Of a stretch of DNA of 64,000 bases, positions 17,283 to 26,465 are shown in pieces; positions within the stretch are counted from its first letter, which is position 1, and every line of letters begins with the position of its first letter. A program made the translations under genes and the position numbers. The notes beneath the pieces are model-generated. The model was not told where the DNA came from. It made no database searches and saw only the letters and a program-made list of their open reading frames with translations. The DNA is from Pseudomonas sp. FP453 (GTDB lineage: Bacteria > Pseudomonadota > Gammaproteobacteria > Pseudomonadales > Pseudomonadaceae): assembly GCF_030687495.1 (NCBI RefSeq), contig NZ_CP117435.1:1674001-1738000 (forward strand), read 5' to 3'.

Positions 17283-17411
17283 CTACTTCTTATCCTTCGG
17301 CTTTGGTGAAGGTTTTTTATCCGTCTCCCTTACCGTCTCCCTCGGTCTTTTCTTTGCTTCATCCTCTGTCACGTACTCGCCGGTGACCGCATCACGATAC
17401 TTCGTTGGCAT
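17283..17411 (-). CDS. Small charged protein (42 aa), unknown function
   Basis: A 42-residue frame starts MPTKYRDAVTGEYVTEDEAK, continues with RPRETVRETD and ends in a Lys/Pro-rich tail (KPKDKK). GGAGCTTAT provides a well-placed RBS before the ATG. The protein is hydrophilic with no membrane segment; I recall similar short YVT-E-A proteins in pseudomonads but can assign no role. It sits upstream of relBE on the same strand, separated by the operator. Confidence 0.72.
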   Translation of the reverse strand: MPTKYRDAVTGEYVTEDEAKKRPRETVRETDKKPSPKPKDKK

Positions 17412-17558
17412 ATAAGCTCCTTATCAGCCTGTCGCCACGTCGGCGACTCTTTCAAGGCTAGTTCAGGCGCTTGGGCTTACACGTTCCATTGTGTGAGGGC
17501 TCATTACGAAGATTTGCCAAAGCCGCGATTGCCGCAATGCTGCTTCGGCCTAAAACCG

Positions 17559-17597
17559 AAAAAGCCTGCTGGGCTCAATGCTCAGCAGGCTTTTTAG
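17559..17597 (-). terminator. Bidirectional terminator after the MFS gene
   Basis: AAAAAGCCTGCTG (17559-17571) pairs with CAGCAGGCTTTTT (17583-17595) around an inner GC/GC pairing and a TCAAT loop. The A-run on one side and T-run on the other allow termination in both directions. The rest of 17412-17612 shows no gene. Confidence 0.88.
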
Positions 17598-17612
17598 TGG
17601 GTAACTTTCTAC

Positions 17613-18839
17613 TTAGGCCGGCTGAGCCACCAAGCTATTACTCACCTTGCGCCCCAACACCAACACGGTCACAAAACCCGCCCCCACCAACGCGGTGGCC
17701 AGGCTCAGCAGCACCGCGCTGCCCATCTGGTCGACGATGCGCCCGCCAAAGAACGAGCCCAAGGCGATAATCACCTGGAACAGGGCGACGAACAGTGGCA
17801 TGCCGCGTTCGACATCCTTGGGCGCGACGACAAACATCCAGATGCTGGCGCACGCCGGGAAGGCGCCGAAGGCGAAGCCCCAGAGCGCGATCAGCATTGC
17901 GGCGCCGGTCATGCCGGTGGCGAAGTGGGGGAACAACGCTGTGCTGGTGCCAATCATCAGCGCCACCAGCAGCAAGGTGTTGCGCACGCTGCGGTTGGCG
18001 GCGAAGCCGGCAAAAATATTACCGAATACCCCGGCCACACCGTAGAGCAGCAACAGCGAACCAATCGTCGGCCCATCGAACCCGGCGCTCTGTTTGAAGA
18101 AAGGTGCGACGTAGGTGTAGGCGGCAAAGTGCGCCAGGCCGATCAGCAATACCGCGATCAATCCAACTCGCGCTTGTGGGTTGATAAACAACGCCGGCAG
18201 GTCGCTGACGCGAATGGCCTTTTCCGGGGTCAGCCGGGGCAGCAGGAACACCTGTGCCAGCAGCACCGGCACGCCCACCAATGCGGTGACCAGGAAGGTC
18301 ATGCGCCAGCCCATCAGGCCACTCAGCCAGGTGCCGACGGGTACGCCCAGCACGGTGGCCAAGGTCACGCCCATCATGATGATCGAGGTGGCCTTCGCAA
18401 CGCCTACCCCCTTGGGCGCCAGGCGGCCGCTGAGGGCGATCGCCGTGGCCCAGAAGCCGCCGATGCTGATGCCCAGCAGCACGCGTCCGAACAGCAGCAG
18501 GTTGAAGTCACTGGCGAACGCCACGACCGAGTTGGCAATGATCATGATCAGCGTCAGGCCGATCAGCAGGTAGCGACGGTCCATGGTGCCAATAAACACC
18601 GACAGCAAAGGCGCGGCGAGGGCAGCCATGATGCCCGGCAGGGTCACCATCAGGCCGGCGTGGCCGGCGCTGATGCCGAGGTCGCTGGCGACGTCGTTGA
18701 GCACGCCTACCGGCAGAAACTCACTGGTGACCAGGGCGAAGGCGCCCACGGCCACCGAGAGAATGGCCAGCCACTGCTGTTTGACGCTTTGTTGATTATG
18801 TTCGGGAAGGCCGCTAGGGGCCTGGCTGGCGCTTGGCAT
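17613..18839 (-). CDS. MFS efflux transporter (AraJ/YdhP-like)
   Basis: The 408-residue major facilitator has about 12 hydrophobic helices and the DHA1-type motif GMFV-like MDRRYLLIGLTLIMI after helix 2 (about residues 87-105). The family includes arabinose, sugar and drug exporters; substrate cannot be deduced. N-terminal residues 1-24 are hydrophilic. It is on the same strand as the AraC regulator and SDR gene upstream, but 172 bases away, so it probably has its own promoter. Confidence 0.88.
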   Translation of the reverse strand: MPSASQAPSGLPEHNQQSVKQQWLAILSVAVGAFALVTSEFLPVGVLNDVASDLGISAGHAGLMVTLPGIMAALAAPLLSVFIGTMDRRYLLIGLTLIMIIANSVVAFASDFNLLLFGRVLLGISIGGFWATAIALSGRLAPKGVGVAKATSIIMMGVTLATVLGVPVGTWLSGLMGWRMTFLVTALVGVPVLLAQVFLLPRLTPEKAIRVSDLPALFINPQARVGLIAVLLIGLAHFAAYTYVAPFFKQSAGFDGPTIGSLLLLYGVAGVFGNIFAGFAANRSVRNTLLLVALMIGTSTALFPHFATGMTGAAMLIALWGFAFGAFPACASIWMFVVAPKDVERGMPLFVALFQVIIALGSFFGGRIVDQMGSAVLLSLATALVGAGFVTVLVLGRKVSNSLVAQPA

Positions 18840-19011
18840 GGTGTCGGGGTTCCAGGGTGCATGTCGCCTGAAGCCAGGCGAGGGGAGGGAGTCAGGCGAG
18901 GATTATATGAATCGGTTGCGAATATCGAGCAGGCGCTCGTTTCGATAGTAATCATCAGTGCTATCGATGCGAAGCGTCTGGCCAGGCGCTTTTGTGTTCG
19001 CGCGGGCTGAT

Positions 19012-20037
19012 TCAGTGGGGCGTCGCGAGGTGTTCCGCCCGCCAGCGCGCCGGAGTCGTGCCCTCCCAGGCGCGAAACGCGCGATAAAACGAGTTGGTGT
19101 CTTCGTAGCCCAGCAGGCAGGCAATCTCGTCGATGTCAACCAAGGGTTCACTGAGCAGGTGGCGCACCATCTCTTGGCGTGTCTCCAGCATCAGTTGGCG
19201 GAAGCTCGTGCCTTCTTCGGTCATACGCCGTTGCAAGGTGCGCTCGCTCATGCCGATTTCCCGCGCCACCTCGGCCATTTCCGGGCGACCACTGGCAAGG
19301 GTGCGCTTGAGGGCGCTTTTCACTTGAAGGCTGATCGTGGACGGCGCGGTGGCTTCGGCCAACGCGGCGACCAGGGCCGGATTGAGCATGTCGAGCAGTT
19401 CGGGGTTATGACTGGGGAAGGGGCGGTTCAGATCGGCGGCGTCAAATATCAGGGCGTTGCGTTCGGCGCCGTAGCGTACGGTGCAGCCATAAAAATCGGC
19501 CAACGCGTTATCGCCGCTGTACGGTCGAGCCAGTTCGACACGGCGCGGGATGATATGCACCCTGGAGCCTCGTCTGCCCAACTCGACGAATGTGGCAAAT
19601 GCCGCGTCGATCAATAGCGCAGGAGGCGGGGCTTGGGTGCGCAGCCAATCGATAGTGACGGTGCAGGTGGTGCCTGTTTCTGTGACCTGTAAGCGTTCAA
19701 GTGTGCACAGCTGTTTGAAGCGTGCGAGGCGGTGCAAGCCATCGCGAAAATCGCGGGCGATAAATGCCACAAAACTGGAGGGTGGCAGTGTGGCGCTATC
19801 CAGTTGGGTGACCATCAGGATCGCGGCGGCCGGGTTCGCATTGAGCGTCGCGACCGCTTCCCACAGACGGAAAAACTCCTCGGTACTGACCTGGCGACGT
19901 TCCCTGTGTGCATGCAAGTTGAGCGTGCCGGGCAGCCGCGCCTGACGCAACACCATCGCTGGTTCGAGGTCGATGGCTTTCAGGGCCTGCCAAAAGACAT
20001 CGGAAATAGTGAAGCGCGATTGGCGTGCGTCAGGCAT
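19012..20037 (-). CDS. AraC family transcriptional regulator (arabinose-binding-like N-terminus)
   Basis: The 341-residue regulator has an N-terminal domain of the AraC-binding type seen in OruR/VirS-like proteins (about 15-215) and a C-terminal AraC helix-turn-helix pair (about 240-335) with GRPEMAEVAREIGMSERTLQRRM and the LLGYEDTNSFYRAFRAWEGTTPARWR signature. It lies 28 bases downstream of the SDR gene, so the two are likely co-transcribed. The ligand is unknown. Confidence 0.92.
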   Translation of the reverse strand: MPDARQSRFTISDVFWQALKAIDLEPAMVLRQARLPGTLNLHAHRERRQVSTEEFFRLWEAVATLNANPAAAILMVTQLDSATLPPSSFVAFIARDFRDGLHRLARFKQLCTLERLQVTETGTTCTVTIDWLRTQAPPPALLIDAAFATFVELGRRGSRVHIIPRRVELARPYSGDNALADFYGCTVRYGAERNALIFDAADLNRPFPSHNPELLDMLNPALVAALAEATAPSTISLQVKSALKRTLASGRPEMAEVAREIGMSERTLQRRMTEEGTSFRQLMLETRQEMVRHLLSEPLVDIDEIACLLGYEDTNSFYRAFRAWEGTTPARWRAEHLATPH

Positions 20038-20065
20038 GGGTCACCTTTTGTTGCAAACAATCAAA

Positions 20066-20887
20066 TCAGTCAGAGGCTGACACGCTGAGGTCACGCCATT
20101 TTTCGTCGGAGGCGGCCAAGTCTTCCGCCGCTATGGCGGCGTAGTGCACGGCGTCGCTGCCGATCAGCAGGCGTAGCGGGGCGTCTTTGCTCAGCGCCAA
20201 TTCAATCACGATCTCGGCAACCCGCGCCGGGCTGGTCGGTAAAATGCCAGGGGAGTTGAGCAGGTCAACCAGGAAGCCGACGCTTTGCTGGTAAGGCTCG
20301 CTGATCGGTCGGATGGTCATGGACGAACCTGCCCAGTCTGTGCGCATGCCGCCCGGCTCCAACACCGTCACTTGAACCCCCAGCGGGCTTACCTCTTGCG
20401 CCAGCACGGTCGAAAAACCGCTGACGGCCCACTTCGCGCTCTGGTAAGCCGCGAGCCCCGCCATGCCAATACGCCCGCCCACGGACGATACCTGAAAGAT
20501 GTGCCCACTGCCCTGGCCGCGCAATACTGGCACCACGGCCTTGGTCACGTGTACCACGCCATACAGGTTGGTATCGATCTGCGCCTTGAAATCATCCAGC
20601 GTCACATCTTCAACCGACGCTAAATCGCCATAGCCTGCGTTGTTGACCACCACATCCAGGCGGCCGAAACGTGACACCGCAGCGTCGACCGCGTGCAAGA
20701 CCTGTTGGTTGTCGGTCACGTCCAATTGCACGGGGAAAATCGCCGTGCCGTACTCGGCTACCAAATCATCCAGTTGGCGCAGATTGCGCGCAGTGGCAAC
20801 CACGCGATCACCGTCGCGCAACGCCGCCTCGGTAATGGCGCGGCCAAGGCCACGGGAACTGCCGGTGATAAACCAGATCTTGGACAT
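20066..20887 (-). CDS. Short-chain dehydrogenase/reductase
   Basis: The 273-residue classical SDR has the cofactor-binding motif TGSSRGLG at residues 8-15, NNAG at 82-85, and the catalytic set Ser135, Tyr148 and Lys152 (YQSAK). Arg in SRG and the ATARN segment after strand 2 suggest NADP(H) preference. The substrate is not predictable. It is the first gene of a probable SDR-araC operon and has 176 non-coding bases upstream before the higA remnant. Confidence 0.92.
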   Translation of the reverse strand: MSKIWFITGSSRGLGRAITEAALRDGDRVVATARNLRQLDDLVAEYGTAIFPVQLDVTDNQQVLHAVDAAVSRFGRLDVVVNNAGYGDLASVEDVTLDDFKAQIDTNLYGVVHVTKAVVPVLRGQGSGHIFQVSSVGGRIGMAGLAAYQSAKWAVSGFSTVLAQEVSPLGVQVTVLEPGGMRTDWAGSSMTIRPISEPYQQSVGFLVDLLNSPGILPTSPARVAEIVIELALSKDAPLRLLIGSDAVHYAAIAAEDLAASDEKWRDLSVSASD

Positions 20888-21063
20888 GTGAACACCTCTT
20901 CGTGGGGGACGCTTGAGTTAGCCAGCGCACGAAGGATGGTCGATGGAGGGGGCTTCTACACTAGCAAGAGGGGGCCAGTTGACTTGCAAAGTGCGCCAAT
21001 TGTTGGATGGGTAATTGGGGAGGGGACTTGACCCAATACAAACCGGGGGCATCGTTTTCACAT

Positions 21064-21442
21064 CTAACCTGGGACGTGTTTTACCGGCTTGATCAGACTT
21101 TCGGCAGGAATTCCAAACATTTCATGCAGCTTCCAGATCATTGGCAATGTCAGCGCTCGTTTGCCATTCAGCACCTCATAAACCCGATTTTGGCGACCAA
21201 TCGCAGGCACTAGATTCGGCTGCCGATAGCCCGGACTGTTCCATTCTGAAACGAATGGCATCGACCGGATTAGGCAGGTCCACGGGGAAGTGCTTCGCTT
21301 CATAGGCCTCGATCAAGGTGATCATCACATCAAAATAATCACCTTCCGGCGTGCCGGGTTCGGGCTCATTGTCGAATAGCGGGGAAACAGACTTGAGCGC
21401 GTCTTTGTAGTCCTGCTCAGTGTGGATAGGTCGGATATTCAT
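21064..21442 (-). pseudogene. higA: Frameshifted HigA-type antitoxin
   Basis: Two overlapping frames together spell a complete HigA antitoxin. The first (start 21442) begins MNIRPIHTEQDYKDALK and runs in frame through DAIRFRMEQSGLSAA. The second frame then continues with LVPAIGRQNRVYEVLNGKRAL and IPAESLIKP, which is the helix-turn-helix half. An extra base in the GAATC run near 21215-21216 (coding strand) shifts the frame, so translation ends after an 88-residue product lacking the DNA-binding domain. It follows the toxin gene by 3 bases, the normal higB-higA order. A sequencing error is the alternative explanation. Confidence 0.85.
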
Positions 21443-21445
21443 GGG

Positions 21446-21748
21446 TTACTCCGTTTCAACGGTATCGGCGTCTATCGTGTCGTACTGCTTATGCGTGCCG
21501 ACAAACTTGATATAGAGAGCGCCGTAGCGGTAAGCCACAGCGACCACGAGCCGGTAATCGTTGCCTTTGATATTGAAGACGACCCTTCGGCTCTTGAGAA
21601 TGCTGACGTTTCGAAACTGCTCCTTGATGTCTGTCGGGTTGGACCAGTCGGCGTTTTTTGCTTCGTCTATCCAGGCGAGTAGTGGCTGTTCAGAATCAGG
21701 GTACTTCTGCCAAAACGCCTTGAGTTGGCTGATCGCGATAATTCTCAT
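21446..21748 (-). CDS. higB: HigB-family toxin
   Basis: The 100-residue RelE-superfamily protein starts MRIIAISQLKAFWQKYPDSE, followed by LLAWIDEAKNADWSNPTDIKEQF and the conserved RVVFNIKGNDYRLVVAVAYRYGALYIKFVGTHKQYD, matching the HigB mRNA interferase family. The frame is complete. In the usual system HigA represses the operon and neutralises HigB; here the downstream antitoxin is frameshifted. Promoter elements are expected in the 80-base gap before the lipoprotein gene. Confidence 0.92.
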   Translation of the reverse strand: MRIIAISQLKAFWQKYPDSEQPLLAWIDEAKNADWSNPTDIKEQFRNVSILKSRRVVFNIKGNDYRLVVAVAYRYGALYIKFVGTHKQYDTIDADTVETE

Positions 21749-21828
21749 GGGAGGATCCTAGTCCCGCGATGGGACTTGTGCAAGCGGGGGGGCTAGTACA
21801 ACCATTTTTTTCTTGTCGCCTGTAGCTA

Positions 21829-22131
21829 TCAAAGAAATTTTCCACAGAAGAAATTTCCCTCGTAGCTATGCATGATCGGCCCCAGGAACATGAAAGGGCC
21901 GCATGCGTACAGGTATGACGGAGGCGGTCGTGACTGGCAAACGGGCAGTTTCAGCGGCAGTGGCAACCCAACCCAAAGCGTCATCCCACACCATTCGCGC
22001 TCGGTTTCTTTCGCGGATGATTCCCGGTGATCTGGAACGGCTTCGTTTTTTTCATCGGGGACTGAAAGTTGCGCACCGACACAGCCAGCCAGGCAGGTGA
22101 TCACTACAAAGGCGAGTAGAGTTTTTTCCAT
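21829..22131 (-). CDS. Small putative lipoprotein
   Basis: A 100-residue protein with a lipoprotein signal: MEKTLLAFVVITCLAGC, where LAGC at residues 14-17 is a canonical lipobox and Cys17 the lipidation site. The mature part is hydrophilic at first, then contains a Pro-rich and Cys-containing C-terminus (QSRPPPSYLYACGPFMF). The open frame extends upstream to 22209, but the ATG at 22131 is preferred because it places the signal peptide at the N-terminus. The RBS is weak. No family recognised. Confidence 0.65.
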   Translation of the reverse strand: MEKTLLAFVVITCLAGCVGAQLSVPDEKNEAVPDHRESSAKETEREWCGMTLWVGLPLPLKLPVCQSRPPPSYLYACGPFMFLGPIMHSYEGNFFCGKFL

Positions 22132-22317
22132 TTCAAACCGACTTGGGGGGGAAGTTTTCGACGTTCTCAGTATTGTCGTTCGCTGGTGTTGTGCTCGTGA
22201 GTAGCACAAATAACCTATTGATATTTATGACTACTCATTTCCCACTTGCGCCACCGAAGCCCTGGTACCTGGCCAGCGTCACGATTTCAGCCGCCGTGAT
22301 CTGCGTCGAGACAGACG

Positions 22318-23187
22318 CTACTCAGGCGTCAGCTCCAACACCCGACTTCTCCCACCCTCAGCCACCAGATACGTCCCGCGCCCGCTCGGCACAATCGACT
22401 GGGGGGCTTTGAGGAAAGACAGAATGGTCTGCTGGCGCCCCTGCTTATCAATCAGCAGCAACCGCGCCCGGTGCGTGGCATCTTCGTTGATCCACAGCCC
22501 GCGCTCGTCGCACATCAGGAAGGTCGGCTGGTTCAAGTTGCTCAGCACCACCGGGTCGCTGCCGTCGGCAGTCAGTTCGCGCACCACGCCCTTGCTCTTC
22601 TCGTTGTAGAGCAGGCGCCCGTCCGTGCAGCGCACGATGGCTTCGCCTTCCTGCACCTGGTCGCGCACTACGGTCAGCGACTGGTCGCTCCAGCGGTAGC
22701 GCAGCAGGCGCCCGGCCGGCTTGCGGTCTTCGATGGCATAGAGGTCATCGCCCTCAACCCACAAGCCTTGCACGCTGTCACCCTTGAACAGTTCGGTGAC
22801 CACGCCGTCCTTGTAGAAGCTGACGGGCAAGTCGGCGGACTCCTGGCTGAACACCCAACCGCCACGGGTTGGCACCATGCCGTCGGGTTTCGACAGGTTG
22901 GCCACCACCACTTCACGCGAGCCGTCGGGGTGGATGCGCACGATGCTGCCCTTGCCCTTGTCGAGTTCCTGGCTGACCACCAGCGAACCGTCCGACAACG
23001 GCATCAGCGATGCCGCTTTCGCCACGTCGCGATGTACCACTTGCACGTTCCAACCGGCCGCCGCACTCACGGGGTAGAAGCTTTGCCAGGCGAAGAAACC
23101 GAGGGCGGCGATCACTGGAGCACCTGCAAGACAGGCCCCGCGTCGCCAGAGACGCAATGGGTTTTTGTTATTGGATGCGGTGGTCAT
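22318..23187 (-). CDS. Membrane-anchored beta-propeller (SMP-30/gluconolactonase-like)
   Basis: The 289-residue protein has an N-terminal anchor helix (about residues 20-40, after a basic RLWRR segment) and a propeller-like repeat region with PLSDGSLVVSQ, VANLSKPDGMVPTRGGWVFSQ, LYAIEDRKPAGRLLRY and LNQPTFLMCDERGLWINED. This resembles the SMP-30/strictosidine synthase class; whether the metal-binding lactonase residues are present cannot be settled by eye. The ATG at 23187 is preferred over the upstream TTG. It is divergent from a LysR gene. Confidence 0.7.
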   Translation of the reverse strand: MTTASNNKNPLRLWRRGACLAGAPVIAALGFFAWQSFYPVSAAAGWNVQVVHRDVAKAASLMPLSDGSLVVSQELDKGKGSIVRIHPDGSREVVVANLSKPDGMVPTRGGWVFSQESADLPVSFYKDGVVTELFKGDSVQGLWVEGDDLYAIEDRKPAGRLLRYRWSDQSLTVVRDQVQEGEAIVRCTDGRLLYNEKSKGVVRELTADGSDPVVLSNLNQPTFLMCDERGLWINEDATHRARLLLIDKQGRQQTILSFLKAPQSIVPSGRGTYLVAEGGRSRVLELTPE

Positions 23188-23316
23188 TGATCGCTCAGTC
23201 AATTGGATTCGGCATGCAGACTACGCAGGTGAGGGGTTTTTTTAAATGCGCGTAGGCCTGTTGTCGGGATATTCGTACGATACTGTCCGGCAAATCGACC
23301 TCACTGGCCCCTCCTC

Positions 23317-24219
23317 GTGATCATCAACTTCGACCTCAACGATCTCCAAGCCTTTCGCGCCGTGGTGGACAAGGGCAGTTTTCGCGGCGCCGCCGAGGCC
23401 ATCCGGATTTCGCAGCCAGCCCTCAGCCGGCGCATCGAAAAACTGGAGTCCGCCCTCGACGTCAAGCTGTTCGAACGCACCACGCGGCGAGTCAGCCTGA
23501 CCATGGTCGGGCGCGCGTTCCTGCCGCAGGTGGAGCGCATGCTCGACGACCTCGACATCGCGCTGATGGGCATCAGCAACGTGGCCTCGACGCGCATGGG
23601 CAACGTCACCATCGCCTGTGTGCCGTCTACCGCGTACTACTTCATGCCCCACGTGATCTCCGAATTCCACAAGCTGTATCCGAAGATTCGCCTGCGTGTG
23701 CTGGATGCCAGTGCCGGCGAGGTGTGCAATGCGGTGGAAAGTGGCGAGGCGGATTTCGGCGTGAGTTTCAGCGGCAGCCTGGCCGACGAAGTGGAGTTCG
23801 AGTTGCTGTTGCAGGAGCGCTATGTGCTGGCCTGTCGTCGCGATCATCCGCTGGCGGGGCGCGAGAGCGTGCCTTGGGCCGAAGCCTACGAGCACGACTA
23901 CATCACCGTGGACAAGACCTCCGGCAACCGTTTCCTGCTGGATCAGGCGCTGCGTGGCGTGCGGGTGAAAAAGCCGAGCATCTGCGAGACGCACCACGTG
24001 ACCACCATGATCGGCCTGGTGGAGGCGGGGCTTGGGGTGGCGATGGTGCCATCGATTGCCATGCCGGCGAACGAGCATCCGATTCTGGTCAGCGTGCCGC
24101 TGGTGGAGCCGCAGGTGATGCGCAATGTGGGCTTGATCAAACGCCGCGGGCGGACATTGCCACCGGCGGCGCTGGAGTTGGAGCGGTTGGTGCGGGAGAT
24201 GCCGTTCCGGTCAGCGTGA
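23317..24219 (+). CDS. LysR family transcriptional regulator
   Basis: The 300-residue LysR protein starts at a GTG (MIINFDLNDLQAFRAVVDKGSF) with the winged helix at about residues 5-65 (AAEAIRISQPALSRRIEKLE) and a periplasmic-binding-like effector domain from about 90 to 295. It is convergent with, and overlaps by 9 bases, the binding-protein gene of a transporter pair, which makes that pair a plausible target. The divergent propeller gene is the other candidate. Effector unknown. Confidence 0.93.
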   Translation: MIINFDLNDLQAFRAVVDKGSFRGAAEAIRISQPALSRRIEKLESALDVKLFERTTRRVSLTMVGRAFLPQVERMLDDLDIALMGISNVASTRMGNVTIACVPSTAYYFMPHVISEFHKLYPKIRLRVLDASAGEVCNAVESGEADFGVSFSGSLADEVEFELLLQERYVLACRRDHPLAGRESVPWAEAYEHDYITVDKTSGNRFLLDQALRGVRVKKPSICETHHVTTMIGLVEAGLGVAMVPSIAMPANEHPILVSVPLVEPQVMRNVGLIKRRGRTLPPAALELERLVREMPFRSA

Positions 24220-24963
24220 CACCGAGTCCAGCCCGGTGGACTGCACCACCGGTTGCGCTGCGGGCGAGGCGAGGAATTGCAGCAGCGCCTTGGCCTCGGC
24301 CGGATGTTCGGCATTCACCGGAATGCCCGCCGCAAAACGCGTTACCGATTGCACGTCTTCCGGGATCTTGCCGACGTAAGTCACCCCCGGCACCGGTAAC
24401 AATTCCGCGACCTGTTGCAGACCGACGTCGTAGTCCCCCTTGGCCACCACGGAGGCCACCGGGATGCGTTCGATCATGTTGCCCTTGGCCGGCATGCCGA
24501 GTTTGTGGAACAACTCCTTCTGCACATACACGCCGCTGGCGCTGTCGGAATACGCCACCGACTTGGCCTGGCTGAGCACGGCCTTGAGTTCGGCATCGGT
24601 GCCGATCGCCGGTTTGGCCGCGCCGGCCTTCACCACCAGGCCGATGCGCGAGTCCGCCAGTTCCACGCGGGAGGCCTTGTCAACCTTGCCTTGTTTGATC
24701 AACTCATCGAGGGCATAGCCGACCATGATCACCACGTCCGCATGTTCGCCACGGGCCAGGCGGTTGGGAATCGCTTCCGGCGCCTTGCCCATCGACGGGC
24801 CGAGGATGGTGTCCAGGGTGTCGCCGCTCTGCTGGGCATACTGCGGGCCCAGCAGTTTATAGGCAGCGGTGAAGCCGCCGGAGGTCATCACCTTGAGCTC
24901 TTCGGCCTGGGCCGTCAGCGCCAGCGCGCCGAAAGCCAGGGCCATCAGGGGCATAAGCTTCAT
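24211..24963 (-). CDS. ModA-like periplasmic substrate-binding protein
   Basis: The 250-residue protein carries a Sec signal peptide (cleaved near residue 20, TAQA before EELKVM) and a type 2 periplasmic binding fold of the molybdate/anion-binding branch: VMTSGGFTAAYKLLGPQY, RLARGEHADVVIMVGYALDELI and DSRIGLVVKAG. No ABC permease or ATPase is adjacent. The start codon overlaps the stop of the upstream MFS gene (TAATG), so translation is coupled to a secondary transporter. The real ligand may be an organic acid rather than molybdate. Confidence 0.85.
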   Translation of the reverse strand: MKLMPLMALAFGALALTAQAEELKVMTSGGFTAAYKLLGPQYAQQSGDTLDTILGPSMGKAPEAIPNRLARGEHADVVIMVGYALDELIKQGKVDKASRVELADSRIGLVVKAGAAKPAIGTDAELKAVLSQAKSVAYSDSASGVYVQKELFHKLGMPAKGNMIERIPVASVVAKGDYDVGLQQVAELLPVPGVTYVGKIPEDVQSVTRFAAGIPVNAEHPAEAKALLQFLASPAAQPVVQSTGLDSVSR

Positions 24964-26267
24964 TACGAAGCCTCCTGCATCACCTGCCCGCGCGTGTTGG
25001 CGCGGCGATACAACGCCAGGGTCGAGCACAGGGCGCAGGCTGCCGCGAACATCATCCAGTAGGCCGGCGAGGCCTTGTCTGCGGTGATGTGGATGAACCA
25101 GGTGGAGATCGCCGGGGTGAAGCCGCCAAAGATCGCGGTCGCCAGGCTATAGGCCAGGGAGAAGCCCGCCACCCGCACTTCCACCGGCATGATCTCGGTG
25201 AGCGCCGGGATCATCGCGCCGTTGTACATGCCATAGAGGAAGGAGAACCACAGCAGGGTCTCCAGCATATGGGCAAAGCTGGGCGCGTTGACCACGTAGG
25301 ACAGCGCTGGATAAGCCGTCAGAACAGTCAGCGTGGTCATGGCGATCAGCACCGGCTTGCGGCCGAAACGGTCGCTCAGGGTGCCGCCGATGGGCAGCCA
25401 GACAAAGTTCGACACGGCCACCAACAACGTCACCAGCAACGCATCGGAGGTACTCAGTTGCAGCACGGTCTTGCCGAAGGTCGGCGCGTACACGGTGATC
25501 AGGTAGAACGCGGTGGTGGTCATCGCCACCATGAGCATGCCGCCGATGACCACGGTCCAGTTCGTCACCAGGGTGGCCAGCACTTCGCGCATGGTCGGGC
25601 GATGCTTGCGGTTGGCGAACTCTTCGGTTTCCTGCAGGTTGCGGCGCAGCACAAAGATAAACGGAATGATCACGCAACCGACGGCAAACGGAATGCGCCA
25701 GCCCCAATCGGCCACCACGGCCGGTTCCATCCACACGTTCAAGCCATAACCCAGTGCGGCGGCGACCACGATGGAGATCTGTTGGCTGCCCGATTGCCAG
25801 CTGGTGTAGAAGCCTTTGCGGCCCGGGGTGGCCATTTCCGCCAGGTACACCGACACACCGCCGAGTTCCGCACCGGCCGAGAAGCCTTGCAGCAGGCGGC
25901 CCAGCAGCACCAGCAGCGGGGCCCACAAGCCAATGGTGTGATAACCCGGCACCAGCACGATCAGCAGCGTACCGCTGGCCATGATCGACAGGGTCACGAT
26001 CAACCCTTTGCGGCGGCCGACGTCATCGATGTAGGCACCCAGAATGATCGCGCCCAGCGGACGCATCAGGAAGCCCGCGCCGAACACGGCGAAGGTCATC
26101 ATTAATGACGCAAACTCATTAGCGGCGGGGAAGAACGCGGCAGCGATGTAGGTGGCGTAGAAACCGAACAGGAAGAAGTCGAACTGTTCGAGGAAGTTGC
26201 CCGAAGTAACGCGAAATACCGCGCCAACTTTCGAGCGGGCAGCGTCGGGCCTGGTAGGGCTAGTCAT
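24963..26267 (-). CDS. MHS-family MFS transporter (citrate/tricarballylate/alpha-ketoglutarate type)
   Basis: The 434-residue transporter has 12 predicted helices and the metabolite:H+ symporter signature: [24 protein letters not shown] in helix 1, [22 protein letters not shown] after helix 2, and [23 protein letters not shown]. Relatives import citrate, ketoglutarate, dicarboxylates or osmolytes. The adjacent coupled periplasmic binding protein and convergent LysR gene form a likely uptake module for an organic acid. Confidence 0.9.
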   Translation of the reverse strand: MTSPTRPDAARSKVGAVFRVTSGNFLEQFDFFLFGFYATYIAAAFFPAANEFASLMMTFAVFGAGFLMRPLGAIILGAYIDDVGRRKGLIVTLSIMASGTLLIVLVPGYHTIGLWAPLLVLLGRLLQGFSAGAELGGVSVYLAEMATPGRKGFYTSWQSGSQQISIVVAAALGYGLNVWMEPAVVADWGWRIPFAVGCVIIPFIFVLRRNLQETEEFANRKHRPTMREVLATLVTNWTVVIGGMLMVAMTTTAFYLITVYAPTFGKTVLQLSTSDALLVTLLVAVSNFVWLPIGGTLSDRFGRKPVLIAMTTLTVLTAYPALSYVVNAPSFAHMLETLLWFSFLYGMYNGAMIPALTEIMPVEVRVAGFSLAYSLATAIFGGFTPAISTWFIHITADKASPAYWMMFAAACALCSTLALYRRANTRGQVMQEAS

Positions 26268-26465
26268 GGTTTTGTGTCTCCAGCGTTCTTTTTGAAGTGC
26301 TTGTTTCGCCTAAGACCTAGGATAGTGGCTGACACATTTAGAAATGATAAGTGACAAATTTGGATGGATTAATGCGCATTGGCTATCAATCGCCAGGCCC
26401 GTCGAAAAGGCCGGCCCTGTTCTATGCTTGAAGGTGCGACCCATTCTTAAGGACGGGAGATGGAC

